This document shows, one piece after another, positions 21,785 through 32,700 of a stretch of DNA of 54,883 bases. The notes beneath the pieces are model-generated. The model was not told the DNA's origin. It did not search any database and saw nothing but the letters and a program-made list of their open reading frames with translations. Both the position numbers and the translations under genes were made by a program. The stretch's first letter is position 1. Every line of letters starts with the position of its first letter. This DNA comes from Diplocarpon mali. Lineage: Eukaryota; Ascomycota; Leotiomycetes; Helotiales; Drepanopezizaceae. The stretch spans positions 1 to 54,883 of the forward strand of contig JAENRP010000301.1 of NCBI GenBank assembly GCA_024741835.1. The letters are read 5' to 3'.

Positions 21785-22030
21785 TATAGAGACCTAAGAT
21801 GGATAGGTCTTATGATATATATCATATGATCGACGTAGGATAGTAGGAGGATAAAAGGGCCATCTTCTGTATATAGAGACAGCGCGTGTTGCTATAGTAC
21901 TAAATATACCCTATACTTGGGACTTATTCCTAATATCTTATCTAAAAGAGCCCGCTTGTGGTACTTCCTCCTCTTTGTTTTTAGGTCTTCCCTTAGGCCT
22001 ATTCTTATGTTGTCTCCCCTCAGTTTTATA
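21785..22030 (+). repeat. Gypsy III copy 1, 3' LTR (246 bp)
   Basis: Begins TATAGAGACC (RIPped TGTGGAGACC) and ends TTTATA. Same length as the 5' LTR at 6321-6566, and TTAA follows at 22031. Confidence 0.9.
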
Positions 22031-23960
22031 TTAAGAAATATATAATAAGGAACTCTTTACTATTATTGAATCCTGCTATAAATAGAGACTAAAGCTTATA
22101 TCACTTAAGGAGCGAGTTGATATTTACTTAGATCACCGCTCCCTTAAGTACTTTATAACTATTAAGGTTCTAACTGTAAAATACTACTAATAGATGGAAT
22201 TTTTATTTAACTTTAATTTTCGAATTGTATACACTCTTAGTAAAGACAACCAGAAGGCTAATATTCTTAGCCGCTAAGAGCAGGATATGCTAGTTTATAA
22301 ATAAGCGAAGCTAAATAGCCAATCTTGAGTTTTGCTTTCTTCTACCCAATTAGATACTTAAATCAATACCGAACTAGCCGACAAATTTCTCGCCGAATCT
22401 GCCGAAGGCACCTTAGCTCTAATATTAACTAATACTCCTAATTCGACTTTAAATCGATCTAAGGATTCCTTTAATTTAATTGAAAAGCTTTATTAAGATA
22501 ATTGTAAATCCTTTTAAAAGATTTGCACCGACCTCCTTAAGAACTACTCTTTAAAAGACGGATTGCTTTACTTTAAGGAGCATCTTTACATATACTGCAA
22601 TACTCCCTTATATACTTATCTAATTTAAAAAGCTTATAACCAACCTTTAAGCGCATACCTTAGTAGCTTAAAGACCTATTAGCTACTTACTCCTAAGTAC
22701 TATTAGGTTAGGATAGGTTCGAATTGCAAAAGATTCGTTGCAAACTGCAGACTTTATCAATTCTCGCATTCGAAGACAATTAAGCAATAAGGCCTCTTAT
22801 AGCCCTTTCTTATTCCTAACTATCTTATGCAATACTTATATATAGATTTTAAGGATTTCCTTCTTATAAGTACGGTTTTAATTAAATCTTGGTTTTTATA
22901 AACCGACTTAGTAAGAGCGCTATTACAATCCCTTATTAAAAAGATATCAACGCTTAAGGAACTGCCCGATTGTTCATTTAATAGATATATCGATTCAGCT
23001 ATACTTTAGAGACAATTATCTTAGACTAAGGCCCTTAATTCGTCTCCTTATTTTAAAAAGAGTTCTGCTGTATTATTAGTATTAAGATTAAACTCTCTAT
23101 AGCATACTATAAAGAGATTAATAGCTAAATGGAGATTATAAATAAGTATATTAATTTAAGGCTACGGCCTTTTATTAATTACTATTAAGATAATTAGAGT
23201 GAGCTGATTCTATTAATGGATTATGCGCAATCTACCCTCCTTTATGCTTCTATTAATATAACCTTATATTAGCTTAAGTATAGAGTTGCACCTTAGATAA
23301 GTTAGGACTAGACCTCTCTGAAACTATCTAGCCTATAAGAGAGATTAAACCAAGCAAAGGCTAGGCTAGTAGTAGAAAGGATATACTTAGCCTAAGAAGT
23401 AGCAAAAGGCAATATAGAACGCGCCTAAGAGAAAATGCAAAAGTTTATAAATTAATATTAAAAGGAGATTAATTAGAAACCTAAAGATATAGTCTACCTT
23501 TTGATAAAAAATCTTAAGAATTACCGCCTTAGTAGGAAACTGGCCAATTAATAGGATAGTCCTTTCGAGGTTCTTAAGAAGGTAGGCAATTTATATTAGA
23601 TCAAGCTGCGTATAGGTTCTATAATATATAATATCTTTACGCTAAAGCTACTATTTAAGGATCTGCAGAACCCTTTGCTAAGTTAGGAATAACCCTAGTC
23701 TACTATAGAAAAGATCGCTAAGTAAGAAGAGTATAAGGTATCTAAGATATTAGGTATACGCTTATCTTAAAGGAACTTAAAGTACTAAGTCAAATAGACT
23801 AATTATAACCTTAATCTTAATTAGTATCGCACTTTAAATTTTATAAGATCCTTATATAAGATTTGCGACTTTTATTAGGCCAATCCTATAAAGCTAGGAC
23901 TACCTTAGAACCTATAAGCTTAGCTAAAGGCTTAGGAAAGCAGTATAGATAATTATAATC
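22031..23960 (+). pseudogene. Gypsy I pol, part 2: RNase H, integrase, chromodomain
   Basis: Continuation of Gypsy I pol after Gypsy III. RNase H: E-I-Y-N-K-E-L-F-T-I-I-E, then D-H-R-S-L-K-Y-F and F-N-F-R-I-V-Y with N-I-L-S-R at 22035-22280. Integrase: P-D-C-S-F-N-R-Y-I and neighbouring blocks at about 22650-23300, degraded. The C-terminal segment at about 23714-23900 (E-E-Y-K-V-S-K-I-L-G-I-R, L-K-Y-Q-V-K, then F-Y-Q-A-N-P-I-K-L-G-L-P-Q-N-L) matches a chromodomain followed by its usual F-H-x-x-x-P-x-K-P-x-P-P-x-N-L tail. In this class the chromodomain steers integration toward heterochromatin. The frame changes between 22280 and 23714, so indels are present. Confidence 0.85.
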
Positions 23961-24021
23961 ACTTAGAAGATAATAGGCTAGATGTAAAATAAGTTGGCAA
24001 ATAAATTTAAAAATATAANNN

Positions 24022-24800
24022 AAAAAGGAGAAAAATAATAAAAAATATAAAAATAATAATACTAGGCCTACTACCTCCTCCCCTTATAACTCCTTTAACC
24101 CCTCTTCCTTTGCACTTAAGGAGATAAGCTCCAACTCTATTCTAAAGCTAAAGCTCGCCTCCTATTTATACCTCCACTTAAAACAACCCCGACCTCCTTT
24201 TGCTGCTGCTAGCGCCGCCCTACTGGCTGCTGCGCCTAATGCTACCCTTATTACTGCAAGCCCCTCTCCTCTTATAAGAGACTCTGCTACTATAGCAGTC
24301 CGCTCTACTAACGCAGCAATAGACCTTAGAAGGCCTAGTATAGTTCAGCTGGATTACTCTAACCTTGCTAGCTAAGACTTGATAAGGTTGCTGCGCTCCT
24401 ATTAGAAAGTTAATAATTAATTTAATATTAATTCGGATTGAACTTATAGTAACTATCGCCTAAACCCCCTTTAGCTGGCTTGCTATAGCCTTAGCTATAG
24501 AGCAGAGCTCTATAAGGCTAGCACGCTCTAATTAGGAGCGACTAGTCAGAGCCTTTGCGCTAGCTACTAGTAAAAGGTTGATAAGAATCCAGGCGCGCTA
24601 GACCGCCTTTTAATAAAGCATCTTATAGTTCCTTGCCAAAACCGCCTGCATATTATTATTATCGCTATTATTATCCTCCTTTTGCTATTAGGCAGCCTCC
24701 TCTTGCCACTCTTTAAGGGCCGCGGATAGCGCCGCAAACTCCTCTTTAATATAAGAGAGAAGCTATAAATAAGTATTAGCGCAAACAAAACTCTAGAGTC
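24022..24800 (-). pseudogene. Possible antisense ORF between Gypsy I chromodomain and 3' LTR
   Basis: This stretch keeps more G+C than its surroundings. On the minus strand, from about 24760 down to 24400, a frame reads E-E-F-A-A-L-S-A-A-L-K-E-W-Q-E-E-A-A and later K-A-V-Q-R-A-W-I-L-I-N-L-L, rich in Ala, Glu and Gln like a coiled coil, with only RIP-type stops. From 24400 down to 24060 the plus strand is also fairly open (A-A-A-S-A-A-L-L-A-A-A-P). I cannot decide the strand for the lower half. No family is recognised. Three undetermined bases precede it (24019-24021). Confidence 0.4.
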
Positions 24801-25309
24801 GATTTAGGGTACTTATAAGGATGCACTCTGCCTTTTGCTCCTAGCACTAGTAGCACTTTTTACTATATTCTAACTCGAACTCGCACTTGTGCGCGATATC
24901 GCATATAAAGCGCCGCATATACTAGTAATAATAAACGCAGTAGGCTACTATAAGGGCACCTGATAGCAGGGGAATTAGCACTACGTGTATTAAATGCGAT
25001 TTAACCCTAGACTAGGGTAAACTTACTTATAGTAGTTAGTAGTAGTAGTAGTAATTGTTTCTACTACTATGCATTAGTCCTATGCTATAGTAGTAGGAGT
25101 AAGGGACTTATGCAATTATATATAGTTATTATACTAAGGAAGAAAGATCCTACGAGAGGAAAAACAAATTTGAGTATATAACGCGACTTATGCTAAACTA
25201 AATATAGAATAGTACTATTCGTATAATAACGCGCTAAGTACGTTACTATACGAAAATCATTATAACCTATTAATGCTTATAAATAAGCGTTCTCAAAAGG
25301 GGAAAGTAG
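24800..25309 (+). other. Gypsy I 3' untranslated region with polypurine tract
   Basis: Non-coding, with a TAG/TAC microsatellite near 25025-25065. It ends in the purine run AAAAGGGGAAAGTAG (25295-25309) directly against the 3' LTR, the expected primer for plus-strand DNA synthesis. Confidence 0.7.
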
Positions 25310-25686
25310 TGTAATAGCTGCACCTCTACTTAGTGCAATTACTTAAGAGTATAGCATTTTAAGGTTTTGCAATCTTAATTCGATATAGGGTTATTTTAAA
25401 TCGACCTTAAAGGTATAAAAGGATATTCTTATATAATATTATATAAATAGGTAAAGAGCCTTAAGCTACTAATATATATAAGGGAGAAGGGCTCTCCTAT
25501 AGAGAGGGCTCTCTAACTTCTTCGTTTCCTTTGTATTAGACCTATAGAATACGCCTTTTGCACCACTTCTTGCTCCTATACTCGATATCGCACTTCGGCG
25601 GTTCTGTATCGTTACATTATACGCCTTTTGCACCACTTCTTGCTCCTATACTCGATATCGCACTTCGGCGGTTCTGTGTCATTACA
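25310..25686 (+). repeat. Gypsy I 3' LTR with duplicated terminal block
   Basis: 25310-25616 matches the 307-bp 5' LTR from TGTAAT to GTTACA. A further 70 bp (25617-25686) repeats the last 67 bp of the LTR, from ATACGCC to ATTACA, almost exactly. The GCGCT target duplication follows the second block, so the duplication is inside the inserted unit. The frame at 25558-25761 spanning this junction is an artefact of LTR plus Copia A. Confidence 0.88.
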
Positions 25687-27009
25687 GCGCTAATAGTTTA
25701 TATAAATACCCTTTATATATTTATAGTGATAGTAGCTGCTAAGGACCTTAAATATAGATAGCACGATATTAAAAATGCATTTACTAAAGCGATTATAAAG
25801 GAATAGATTTTTCTCTCTTAACCTAATAGTATTCCTATATATACTGGCCACTCTCTATATATACTCTGCAGTATCTATAGGCTTAAATAATCAGCTTATA
25901 ATTAGAACCTCTTATATAGTTCTGCTTTAATAGAAATGGGATTTATTTAAAGCCTAGCTAACCCTTATCTATTTACCTATATTAAGCGTAAAATTAAGTT
26001 ACTACTATATATTAATAATATTGCTATAGCTGCGAAAACAATTACTTAATTAGATTGGTTCTTTATAACTATTTAGAAACGTTTTAATACTAAGGATCTA
26101 AAGGGAATTTATAAGATCCTTAGCATTTATATTATAAGGAACCGCTCTATTTAAGAGTTCTAGTTAAACTAAGAGCAGTATATTAAGAAGATCCTAGACC
26201 GAATAGGACTCTCTACTTATACTCTTAACTTTAAGCCAAAGTATACTCTAATTGAAGGAAAGTATAATAAGTTAAAGCCTATTAATAAAAATAAGTAGAA
26301 AAGAGATTTAAAGAAGTACTAATTGAATATTAAAGTAATTATATATACTATAGTATATATAAGACCAAATATCGCCTTTATTACTAGGTAACTTAATCAA
26401 AACCTAAAGGATCTGACGATTTAATATAAGAATGCAATTAAGCGACTTAAAAGGTACCTTTAATCGATAATTATATAAAAGGTAAGATATAAACTAACGA
26501 AATATATAAGCGCAAAGCTTAAGATATATACTAATTCCAATTAAGCAAATATAAAAGGTCGGAAAAGTATATTTAAAAGCGTAGTAGTATTATATAGTAG
26601 ACCTATATTATAAGGAAGTAAGAAGTAGAAATCAATAGCTACTATAAGTATTAAAGCTAAATATATATTAATATTATCAAATTGTAAGTAAGGATTATAA
26701 ATCGCTTAAGTTCTAAAAGATATAGGTTTCGCTAAGTATATTAAATAAGATAAGAACTATATTAATCTTTAAGCAAATAATACAAAGGCGATTGCATATA
26801 TAAAGAATCCATACTTGCATAAGCAATTAAAATATATTAATATTGCTTACTACTTTATCTATAACCTTATTATAAAGAATAAGTTATTAATTACCTATAT
26901 CTTAACTAATTAAATAGTAGTAAATGGATTTATAAAGCTATTAAAGATAGTTATAAAGTTTAAAGCATTTAAAGATATACTAAGGTTGCAGAAGATAGTA
27001 GGGGCTTAG
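25687..27009 (+). pseudogene. Copia A1 pol, part 2: reverse transcriptase and RNase H
   Basis: 441 codons in one phase, continuing part 1. I-V-A-A-K-D-L-K-Y-R, H-D-I-K-N-A-F-T-K and L-S at 25725-25830 match R-Q-x-D-(V/I)-K-N-A-F. The catalytic box at 26008-26019 reads Y-I-N-N instead of Y-(V/I)-D-D. RNase H: Y-T-N-S-N-Q-A-N near 26530, S-K-K-Q-K-S-I-A-T-I-S-I-K-A-K-Y-I near 26620, P-Y-L-H-K-Q-L-K-Y-I-N-I near 26810, then V-V-N-G-F-I-K. The stop is TAG 27007-27009. D-to-N and E-to-K changes at conserved sites all fit G-to-A mutation. Confidence 0.88.
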
Positions 27010-27023
27010 CAGGCTTAAGGACA

Positions 27024-27172
27024 ACTCCTAGGCCTATTCTATAAGTCAGGTTATATAGTCTTATAAAGGAAAGTTTTTAAATCGACTCTTAGGCCTAGAC
27101 CGTAAGTCAAATCACGTAGTCTTATAAAGGAACGCTTTTAGGAAAATTGACTCCTAGTCCCGCCTTGCGAGT
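27024..27172 (+). repeat. Three palindromes in the Copia A1 3' untranslated region
   Basis: Units at 27024, 27085 and 27150 (spacing 61 and 65) alternate with a shared linker around TAGTCTTATAAAGGAA. The third is best preserved: arms ACTCCTAGTCC and GCCTTGCGAGT. They follow the pol stop, so they are not coding here. The inverted copy A2 has the same three at 29600, 29665 and 29729. Confidence 0.85.
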
Positions 27173-27233
27173 AGAGTTTAGGATTTTAATAGAGGTTATT
27201 ATTAATTAATTATTTTTAATTTAAAGAGATACT

Positions 27234-27505
27234 TAAGAGTTAGATTAGCGTAAAAGGATAGTTATTATTTTCCTAACTATAGGTCAATCGGAGTAAAGTC
27301 TAAATAAGGGTATTAAGATAAGTAATATAGCTATTATTATAATATATTATTATATAACCCTACTGCTTAGTTAATAGGATATTAATATATATATAGTTAT
27401 AAGGAAGAAAGGGGTAACCTTCCTTCCTTAACTCTTACTAATATATCGACTATCGACCTTTAGAAGTTTCTATTACCTACTGCGCCGACTTACTTAAGCT
27501 TAATA
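27234..27505 (+). repeat. Copia A1 3' LTR (272 bp)
   Basis: From TAAGAGTT (probably TGAGAGTTGG) after the purine-rich AAAGAGATAC to AGCTTAATA. It matches 29266-29537 in inverted orientation with identical length. Right of it the Copia B2 fragment resumes at AGGTTGAAAA. Confidence 0.82.
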
Positions 27506-29265
27506 AGGTTGAAAATTGAGCTTTTATAACTTAGACCGTAGCTTTTCTTACTATAGTTATAGAGATTGCTTTAAACTATATAAGGCTTTAAGAAACTTAA
27601 GATAATGATCTTAAGGTAAAAGAACGACCTTATCTTAATTATATTTAAGAGGTAACTTAATATAAATATTAGAGTTAGCTTTTAAATTAATGAAAGCTAT
27701 CTTAACGTCGAATTAATCTAGCTTAAAGTTATATAATACTATAAGCGCAATTGCGATCTTTTAAACTGCAGATTTGTATACTTTAGCAAAGGTTTAATTA
27801 TAATCTCGACCTTATTGTTATATATAGTCTTATATAATAAATTTAACCTTCTATTAAAAGATTTCCTTATTTTAATCTCTTTTTATTTTAAAGATAAGCC
27901 TTAATTTAAGTACTCTATTATCTTTCGAGAGTTCTAAGCGTTTTATTACTACTTATATATTCTTATAAGTAAGGGAATTATACTTAAAGTTGATCGCAAA
28001 TCGCTATTTATTAGCATTAGCGTAAGAAAGGGCTTATTCGACTTTTTTCAAGTTATTTAAATAGAGAGAGTCGAGTAAGGCTATATAGAAGGCGCTTAAA
28101 TAGGCTTCCTTATCATTAGGGTTATTAGCTTTAAATCTAAGAGTAATAGAGCAAGTAGCTCTCTTTTTAAAAGGCTAAAGGTAAGCCTTATTCTTTAAAT
28201 CAAAAGGTCTTCTTCTCTTCTTTAAAGTAAGAAGCTTAGCTTTATTAGCTTCCTTTAAATCGACTCGCAGTCCTAGCTTAAGAGTGGAATTATTATAAGA
28301 GTTTATATTAACTCGCGGTCTTAGCTTAAAAGTGAAAATATTATTATTTTAAAAAGTGACTCGCAGGCCTAGCTTAAGAGTGAAATCACCCTTTAATTAA
28401 AAAGAGGAATTTTCCTTAAAGAATAGCTCTATAATTAAACTATCTTTATCAAATTAAATATAAGATAATCGAATAATCTTCTCCCTTATTTATAATAGTA
28501 TATAAATCTAATAGATACTTCTACTATTAAATCTAATAAGAGTACCTACCTTTGCTCTTAAAGCGAGTATATTACTTTAAGTTCGCTTTTCTTTCTTAAT
28601 TAAGATGTAAACTTAATAGCTTAATACTTTAAGATGCTTGATTAAAGGAGTATAGGCCTTATTAAGCTTGATATTATCTTAAAAAACCTTATATAAAGTC
28701 TTGCTACTTAAAATATCAAAGGTAGTAAGATTAGTAATATATATTACTATAATGAGGTAAGGTTAGAAAAAGGTAAGGATATTTTAATTAATTATAACTA
28801 TTTGCAACTTTTCTATTAATATATAAATAGATCGTTTGAATCTACTATCTTATTCTAATATATATAGAATAGATTCCTTTAAAATTATACTAAGGTTTTC
28901 TATAAGTATTCGCATTTATATAAGAGAGTATTCTTTACCTTTATTAGTTCTCTACCACTTAATTATACGATTATACTAAGTTTATAAGAGGCTGATTATC
29001 TTCCTATTTGCTTTAAAAGCTTCAGATCTATTTATATAAGTCTATTCCTATTTAGCTATTATAGTTAGGTAAGTGAAGATAAAAGCATATTTATAACTAT
29101 TAAGGCCAGTTAGTTTTAAGTGAACTATATTAATATATAGCTTATTAAGTGCCTTTATAAGTTAAAGGTAAGCTAAACGTTTATTAATATATTAAAGAGG
29201 TCTGCCTTTCTCGCAAGGAGCGCAAATTCGCGTCTTCTTTAATTTTATTTCCTTAATCTATATAT
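27506..29265 (-). mobile_element. Copia B2 fragment (integrase to reverse transcriptase) between two Copia A copies
   Basis: 1,760 bp matching Copia B1 at 48692-50428 in the same orientation. It is bounded on both sides by Copia A LTR ends (A1 on the left, A2 inverted on the right), so both A copies inserted into one older B element whose rest lies outside the window. It carries the integrase, the three-palindrome array and the start of the reverse transcriptase on the minus strand. It is more RIP-eroded than B1. Confidence 0.85.
27506..29265 (-). pseudogene. Copia B2 pol fragment
   Basis: Minus-strand remnant of Ty1/copia pol. From high to low coordinates: integrase core (about 29230-28450), a three-palindrome linker (28381-28263), then the reverse transcriptase N-terminal part (about 28100-27510). 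Residues are followed mainly by alignment with B1. Stops are more frequent than in B1, in line with B2 being the older copy. Confidence 0.75.
28263..28381 (-). repeat. Three-palindrome array in Copia B2 (48-bp period)
   Basis: Units at 28263, 28311 and 28359, exactly 48 bp apart, aligning with 49446, 49494 and 49542 in B1. Left arms ACTCGCAGTCC, ACTCGCGGTCT and ACTCGCAGGCC are well kept; the right arms end TTAAGAGT or TTAAAAGT. Confidence 0.88.
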
Positions 29266-29537
29266 TATTGAGCTTAAGTGAGTCGGCGCAATAGGTAATA
29301 GAAACTTCTAAAGGTCGATAGTCGATATATTAATAAGAGTTAAGGAAGGAAGGTTACCCCTTTCTTCCTTATAGCTATATATATATTAATATCCTACTAA
29401 CTAAGTAATAGGGTTATATAATAATATATTAGAGTAATAGCTATATCATCTATCTTAATACCCCTACTTAGACCTTACTCTAATTGACCTATAGTTAGGA
29501 AAATAATAATTATCCTTTTGCGCTAATCCAACTCTTA
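29266..29537 (-). repeat. Copia A2 3' LTR (272 bp)
   Basis: Inverted match of 27234-27505 with the same length, from TATTGAGCTTAAG to CCAACTCTTA on the plus strand. TATAT at 29261-29265 may be its target duplication; the partner is outside the window. Confidence 0.82.
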
Positions 29538-29599
29538 GGTATCTCTTTAAATTAAAAACAATTAATTAATAATAACCTCTATTGAAATCACCAAACTCT

Positions 29600-29751
29600 A
29601 CTTACAAGGTAGGATTAGGAGTCAATTTTCCTAAAAGCGTTCCTTTATAAGACTATATGACTTAACTTATAGTCTAGGCTTAGGAGTTGATTTAAAAAAA
29701 ACTTTCCTTTATAAAACTATATAACCTAACTCATAAGGTAGGCCTAGGAGT
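29600..29751 (-). repeat. Three palindromes in the Copia A2 3' untranslated region
   Basis: Units at 29600, 29665 and 29729, mirroring 27150, 27085 and 27024. Right arms ATTAGGAGT, GCTTAGGAGT and GGCCTAGGAGT are kept better than the left arms. Confidence 0.83.
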
Positions 29752-29765
29752 CGTCCTTAAGCCTA

Positions 29766-32700
29766 TTAAGCCCTTACTATCTTTTATAACCTTAGTATAT
29801 CTTTAAACACTTTGAACTTTATAACTATCTTTAGTAGCTTTGTAAATCCATTTACTACTATTTAATTAATTAAGATATAAGTAATTAATAACTTATTCTT
29901 TATAATAAGGTTGCAGATAAAGTAGTAAGTAATATTAATATATTTTAATCGCTTATATAAGTATAGATTCTTTATAAGCGCAATCGCCCTTATATTATTT
30001 GCTTAAAGATTAATATAGTTCCTATCTTATCTAATATACTTAGCAAAACTTATATCTTTTAGAACTTAGGCGATTTATAATCCTTACTTATAATTTGATA
30101 ATATTAATATATATTTAGCCTTAGTGCTTATAGTAGCTACTGATTTCTACTTCCTACTTTCTTATAATATAGGTCTGCTATATAGTACTACTACGCTTTT
30201 AAATATACTTTTCTAGCCTTTCATATTTGCCCAGTCGGAATTGGTATATACCTTAAGCTTTACGCTTATATATTTTATTAGTTTATATCTTACCTTTTAT
30301 ATAATTATTAATTAAAGGTACCTTTTAAGTCGCTTAACTGCATTCTTATATTAAATCATCAGATCCTTTAAGTTCTAACTAAGTTACTTAATAATAAAGG
30401 CGATATCTGGTCTTATATATACTATAGTATATATAATTACTTTAATATCCTATTAATACTTCTTCAAATCTCCTTTCTACTTATTTTTATTAATAGGCTC
30501 TAACTTATTATACTTTCCTTCGATTGGAGTATGCTTTAGCTTAAAGTTAGGAGTATAAGTAGAGAGTCCTATTTGGTCTAGGATCTTTTTAATATACTAC
30601 TCTTAGTTTAACTAGAGTTCTTAAGTAGAGCGGTTCCTTATAATGCAGATGCTAAGGATCTTATAAACTCCCTTTAGATCCTTAATATTAAAATGTTTTT
30701 AAATAATTATAAAGAACCAATCTAATTAAATAGTTGTTTTTATAGCTATAGTAATATTATTAATATATAATAGCAACTTAATTCTATACTTAGTATAAGT
30801 AAATAGATAAGGGTTAGCTAAGCTTTAAATAAATCCTATTTCTATTAAAGTAGAGTTATATAAGAGGTTCTAATCATAGGCTGATTGCTTAAGTCCATAG
30901 ATACTGTAGAGTATATAAAGAGAATGGCTAGCGCGTATAAGAATATTATTAGGTTAAAAGAGAAAAATCCGTTCCTTTATAATTACTTTAGTAAATACAT
31001 TTTTAATATTATACTATCTGCATTCAAGGTCCTTAGCGGCTACTATTATTATAAATATGCAAAAGGTATCTATATAAACTAATAGTGCAAACGTATCGAA
31101 GTAGTCTTTTCTATACTATTAGAAGAAGTCCTTAGCTATAAGCCTTACCTTATAATATTCTAAGGTCCTATCTGTATATATCTTAATTATAAAGACCCAC
31201 TTTATTAAAATTAGGTTCACGTTCTTTAATATTAATTCTTCTATTTATATGCCACTTGTAATAAGAGAACTTATTTCCTCTTAGATTTCCTTATTCTATA
31301 CTACTTTATTCTTTAGATTATTAATAGCTTTATTATACGTCTTTAAAAGGGAGATTTTCATTATCCTTTTAGCAGCTAGGAACGCATTATCTTTATCAAA
31401 GCTTTATTAAAGTTCGAGTTCGTAGATCCTATACGCTATTATAGCCTAGATATGCTTAGACTCGCGTTCGTCTAACGTGTCTTTTAGTTCTAGGTCTCTA
31501 TTCCTCTTTAAAGGCATAGGTTCGGCTATAGGTTCTATAGGCTTATCATTTAAGGAACCGCTTTCTAATAATAGAGGCTTATTATTACTTATACCTATTT
31601 TAGGAATATCCTTTACTATAAGTGCTTTAATTAAAGGGATAATAATATTAAAGTTGTTCTATACTTTAAGTAGTTTGCAGATAATAGGAATAGTCTATTC
31701 AGCCTTTAGGCGATTAATAGGTCGTCGATTAGTAGATGCGCTTAATATACTTAAGCTAAAAGAGAAGGGTTATTAGTTCGGCTTAATAGTATTACTATTA
31801 AGTAGTATAACTTGCGAATCTCTAGGTATATAGAGCTTTAAGGATAGCTCCTTCCTATTTTAAGATTCGTCGAACTCAATTACTAAAGATATAATTACTT
31901 ACCTTAGATCTAGCGTATATACTATCTATTACTTTATTATCTATTTAATATACCTAATAAATATATACTCTTTACTTTAATTTATTAGCTTCTTGCTCTT
32001 TATACTTATAGGCTAGGACTTTAAGCTAATATAAGAGTAGCAGACGCTTTTAAAGATATAGATATAGTCTAAGCTTAATTTCTATTTAAAATATGCCTTA
32101 TATAGTAATATTCGGGTGCTATTAACTATTAGTCTACTACCTATTCTATTTCGCAGGTATACGTTTGCCTTAACCGCAAGGTCCTAGAATTCCAATAGTA
32201 GGTTAGTATCTTATAATAGAGCGCAATAGTCAGTCTCTGCTTATTAAATGCTTCGCTTAGCGATGCTATTCTAATAGGAACCTTTATATATTATAATTGA
32301 TTTATAATAAACTCCTTATTTTACTTATTTATTAGGCTTTGCCTTAATCTCTAATATATTATTAGACCTAATAGCTATTAGCTTTAATTAGGTCTAGTAT
32401 TCCTTTATCACTTTCTAAGTTTCTAGCTTTTTTATAAGCTTAGATTTGGTCTTAGCGCAAATAGTCTATATTTATTAAGTGGAGTTATCTACTATTTAAG
32501 AAAACCAATTATTTCCTTTAATTAAGGTTATAAATAGTCTAGTAGTATTAATAAATATTAGCGCTAGTATTAAATCTTTCTATAGACTAAGCTTAGTTTG
32601 CATCCGATTTCGAAGTTTTATTAGCTTGCAAATTTGGTATATTAAGCGATCCTTTAGTACTTAAATCTTCTATTTTAAAGTTAAGACCTTATATAAGCCC

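Larger units (their letters stand above)
6321..22030 (+). mobile_element. Gypsy III copy 1: giant Ty3/gypsy element with two extra genes
   Basis: A 15,710-bp plus-strand LTR retrotransposon, complete from LTR to LTR, inserted in the pol gene of Gypsy I. Order: 246-bp LTR, leader, gag-protease (about 6853-10134), pol (about 10135-13870), ORF3 (14146-17463), ORF4 (17975-21487), 3' untranslated part, 246-bp LTR. Typical gypsy elements are 5-8 kb; the excess is the two downstream genes. Thirteen 23-bp palindromes lie in it, twelve in coding sequence and one (21569) after the last stop. The LTRs differ only by transitions and have no indels. The second copy at 32784-41450 has the same order, so ORF3 and ORF4 belong to the element. 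Confidence 0.88.
2356..25686 (+). mobile_element. Gypsy I: chromodomain Ty3/gypsy element, split by Gypsy III copy 1
   Basis: Plus-strand Ty3/gypsy retrotransposon between 2356 and 25686, flanked by GCGCT. It comprises 2356-6320 (5' LTR, gag, protease, reverse transcriptase) and 22031-25686 (RNase H, integrase, chromodomain, 3' region, 3' LTR), about 7.6 kb without the inner insertion. LTR termini are TGTAAC/GTTACA, RIPped to TATAAC/GTTATA on the left copy. None of the 23-bp palindromes occur in it, unlike its host Copia A and its guest Gypsy III. The whole frame is RIP-degraded. Confidence 0.88.

Noticed and set aside
24019..24021. Run of N (also a single N at 21608)
   Set aside because: Undetermined bases from sequencing or assembly, not a feature; they limit frame reading only locally.
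25558..25761. 67-codon plus-strand ORF with a signal-peptide-like start
   Set aside because: It spans the duplicated LTR end of Gypsy I and the resumed Copia A1 reverse transcriptase; only the second half (after 25687) is real coding.
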